Assembly: GCA_018267355.1 (NCBI GenBank)
Contig: JAFDYP010000507.1
Location: 1 to 8,756, forward strand
DNA from: Bacteroidota bacterium
GTDB taxonomy: Bacteria > Bacteroidota > Bacteroidia > Chitinophagales > LD1
Direction of reading: 5' to 3'
DNA: 8,756 nt
The notes below the pieces were generated by a model. That model was given only the letters and a program-made list of their open reading frames with translations. It made no database searches and had not been told where the DNA came from. Below are positions 7,789-8,756 of the stretch, in pieces; the stretch's first letter is position 1, and every line of letters begins with the position of its first letter. The position numbers and the translations under genes are program-made.

Positions 7789-7818
7789 AATAGCTATCTG
7801 AAATATGAGAGGTGCGTA

Positions 7819-8756
7819 CTAGCCCGAATAAGAACGGGGCCTGCGAATACCCGTCAAAATCATATTAGGCAAAACACTTATGTGCTTCAGCAGGTTATTG
7901 TACAGTATGTGCTCCAGGCGCGATTCGTGCCTATGCCTCATCAGGTTGTATACCATGCGAACGAATCTGGCAGGGCGAAAAATAAAATTGGAACCGTAAA
8001 AGATAGCGATGAAGGCCAGAATATAAAAGCGCATAGCGGCACTGCTTATATTTTTGCAGTAGATCTTTGGCGGCATGGGATCATATATCTCTATGATCTC
8101 ATAAAGGTATGCATCCGTATCCAGGCTGATCTCTCCCTCCTGGCACAGCCTCTCAAATAAGGCACTACCAGGATATGGAGAAAATACAGCAGGCGCCGCA
8201 TCATAAGCGCCGCACCAGCTAGCCTTGATCAGAAAGATAAAAGAGCGCCAGATATCGAGATGTGTATCATCGGGAAATCCCAGGACCATATTGAGCTTGA
8301 TATTCAACCCTGCACGATTGGCTGCCTTGATAGATTTGAGCATCTTCTCCAGCCGCACCCTCTTTTTTACCTCTTTCAGGACCTTTTCTGATCCTGACTC
8401 GGGGGCATAACTGATATTTTTGCAGCCAGCCTTGAAGAGCCACTCTGCCACCTCCGCATCTATCACTTCAGACCGGGTACCTGAGGGCAGCTGAAAGGTG
8501 ATATTAAGATCCCGGCGAAGCACCTCTCTGCACATAGCGATTATCCATTTCTTTACGATGATAGCGGTGAGGTCATAGAGGTCGAAATTTTTTATATCAT
8601 ACTTATTTTTGAAGTATTCCAGTTCATCTACAAAATCTTCCGGTGTGCGAAGTTCATATTTGCGTCCCCACATCTGAGGATTACTGCAAAAAGTACATTC
8701 ATACGGGCAGCCTCTGGTCGCCATGACAGGTAGTGTATTGCCACGGTATACCCCAA
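7819..8756 (-). CDS. B12-type radical SAM enzyme, paralogue of the gene at 1338-2879, 5' end cut by window edge
   Basis: The 311 C-terminal residues are visible; the N-terminal part, expected to be a B12-binding domain from the paralogue, lies beyond the right edge. An ATG at 8724 is not the real start: the frame stays open to the edge, the ten residues before it (GVYRGNTLPV) align with the matching stretch of the paralogue, and the cluster motif CPYECTFC (8686-8709) begins only five residues after that ATG. Shared landmarks are SNPQMWG, GTRSE, YAPESGS and NIKLNM. In the 100 residues starting at that methionine I count 61 identities with the other copy, so this is a related but old duplicate, probably with a different substrate or reaction step. 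Near the C-terminus the block AMRFY to NFIFRPAR repeats the paralogue's hydrophobic segment. It is convergent with the glycosyltransferase gene. A B12 domain is inferred, not seen. Confidence 0.9.
   Translation of the reverse strand, partial: GVYRGNTLPVMATRGCPYECTFCSNPQMWGRKYELRTPEDFVDELEYFKNKYDIKNFDLYDLTAIIVKKWIIAMCREVLRRDLNITFQLPSGTRSEVIDAEVAEWLFKAGCKNISYAPESGSEKVLKEVKKRVRLEKMLKSIKAANRAGLNIKLNMVLGFPDDTHLDIWRSFIFLIKASWCGAYDAAPAVFSPYPGSALFERLCQEGEISLDTDAYLYEIIEIYDPMPPKIYCKNISSAAMRFYILAFIAIFYGSNFIFRPARFVRMVYNLMRHRHESRLEHILYNNLLKHISVLPNMILTGIRRPRSYSG

Noticed and set aside
7789..7860. Possible terminator between the convergent genes
   Set aside because: Only a tiny atagctat palindrome and a 4-bp CCCG/CGGG pairing are visible, with no T-tract; too weak to call.
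8722..8724. ATG as start of the right-hand radical SAM gene
   Set aside because: The frame remains open to the window edge, the residues before it align with the paralogue, and the cluster motif starts only five residues after it.

Overview
The window reads as a dense bacterial gene cluster, most likely from a member of the Bacteroidota. The reasons are that starts lack clear Shine-Dalgarno sequences and have A-rich leaders (for example at 2879 and 5723), and that genes overlap or sit a few bases apart. The taxonomic call is an inference, since the window holds no rRNA or other marker gene. No mobile element, tRNA, CRISPR array or long repeat is visible.

Layout. A leftward block (5723 to 1) holds four genes in transcription order. 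First is a large polytopic GT-C glycosyltransferase with C-terminal TPRs, resembling the TMTC O-mannosyltransferases. Next come a B12-binding-domain radical SAM enzyme, a UbiA-superfamily membrane transferase and a second, MoaA/PqqE-like radical SAM enzyme cut by the left edge. The last three are joined by 1-base and 14-base overlaps. A 156-base AT-rich divergent intergenic region (5724-5879) separates this block from a rightward pair: an RmlD-like NAD(P)-dependent sugar reductase and, 4 bases later, a GtrB/ArnC/DPM1-like family 2 glycosyltransferase. A second B12-type radical SAM gene, clearly paralogous to the first, faces this pair and runs off the right edge.

How the genes may work together (inference). 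The GT2 enzyme would load a sugar onto a polyprenyl phosphate at the inner face of the cytoplasmic membrane. The TMTC-like GT-C enzyme could then use that lipid-linked sugar on an outward-facing acceptor, as DPM1 and TMTC do in eukaryotes. The RmlD-like enzyme would modify the nucleotide sugar. The UbiA protein and three radical SAM enzymes look like a tightly coupled set acting on a membrane lipid or lipid-linked sugar, for example by radical C-methylation, C-C bond formation or ring rearrangement. I do not recognise the whole combination as a described pathway. It is the most interesting aspect of the window, but the product cannot be read from sequence alone.
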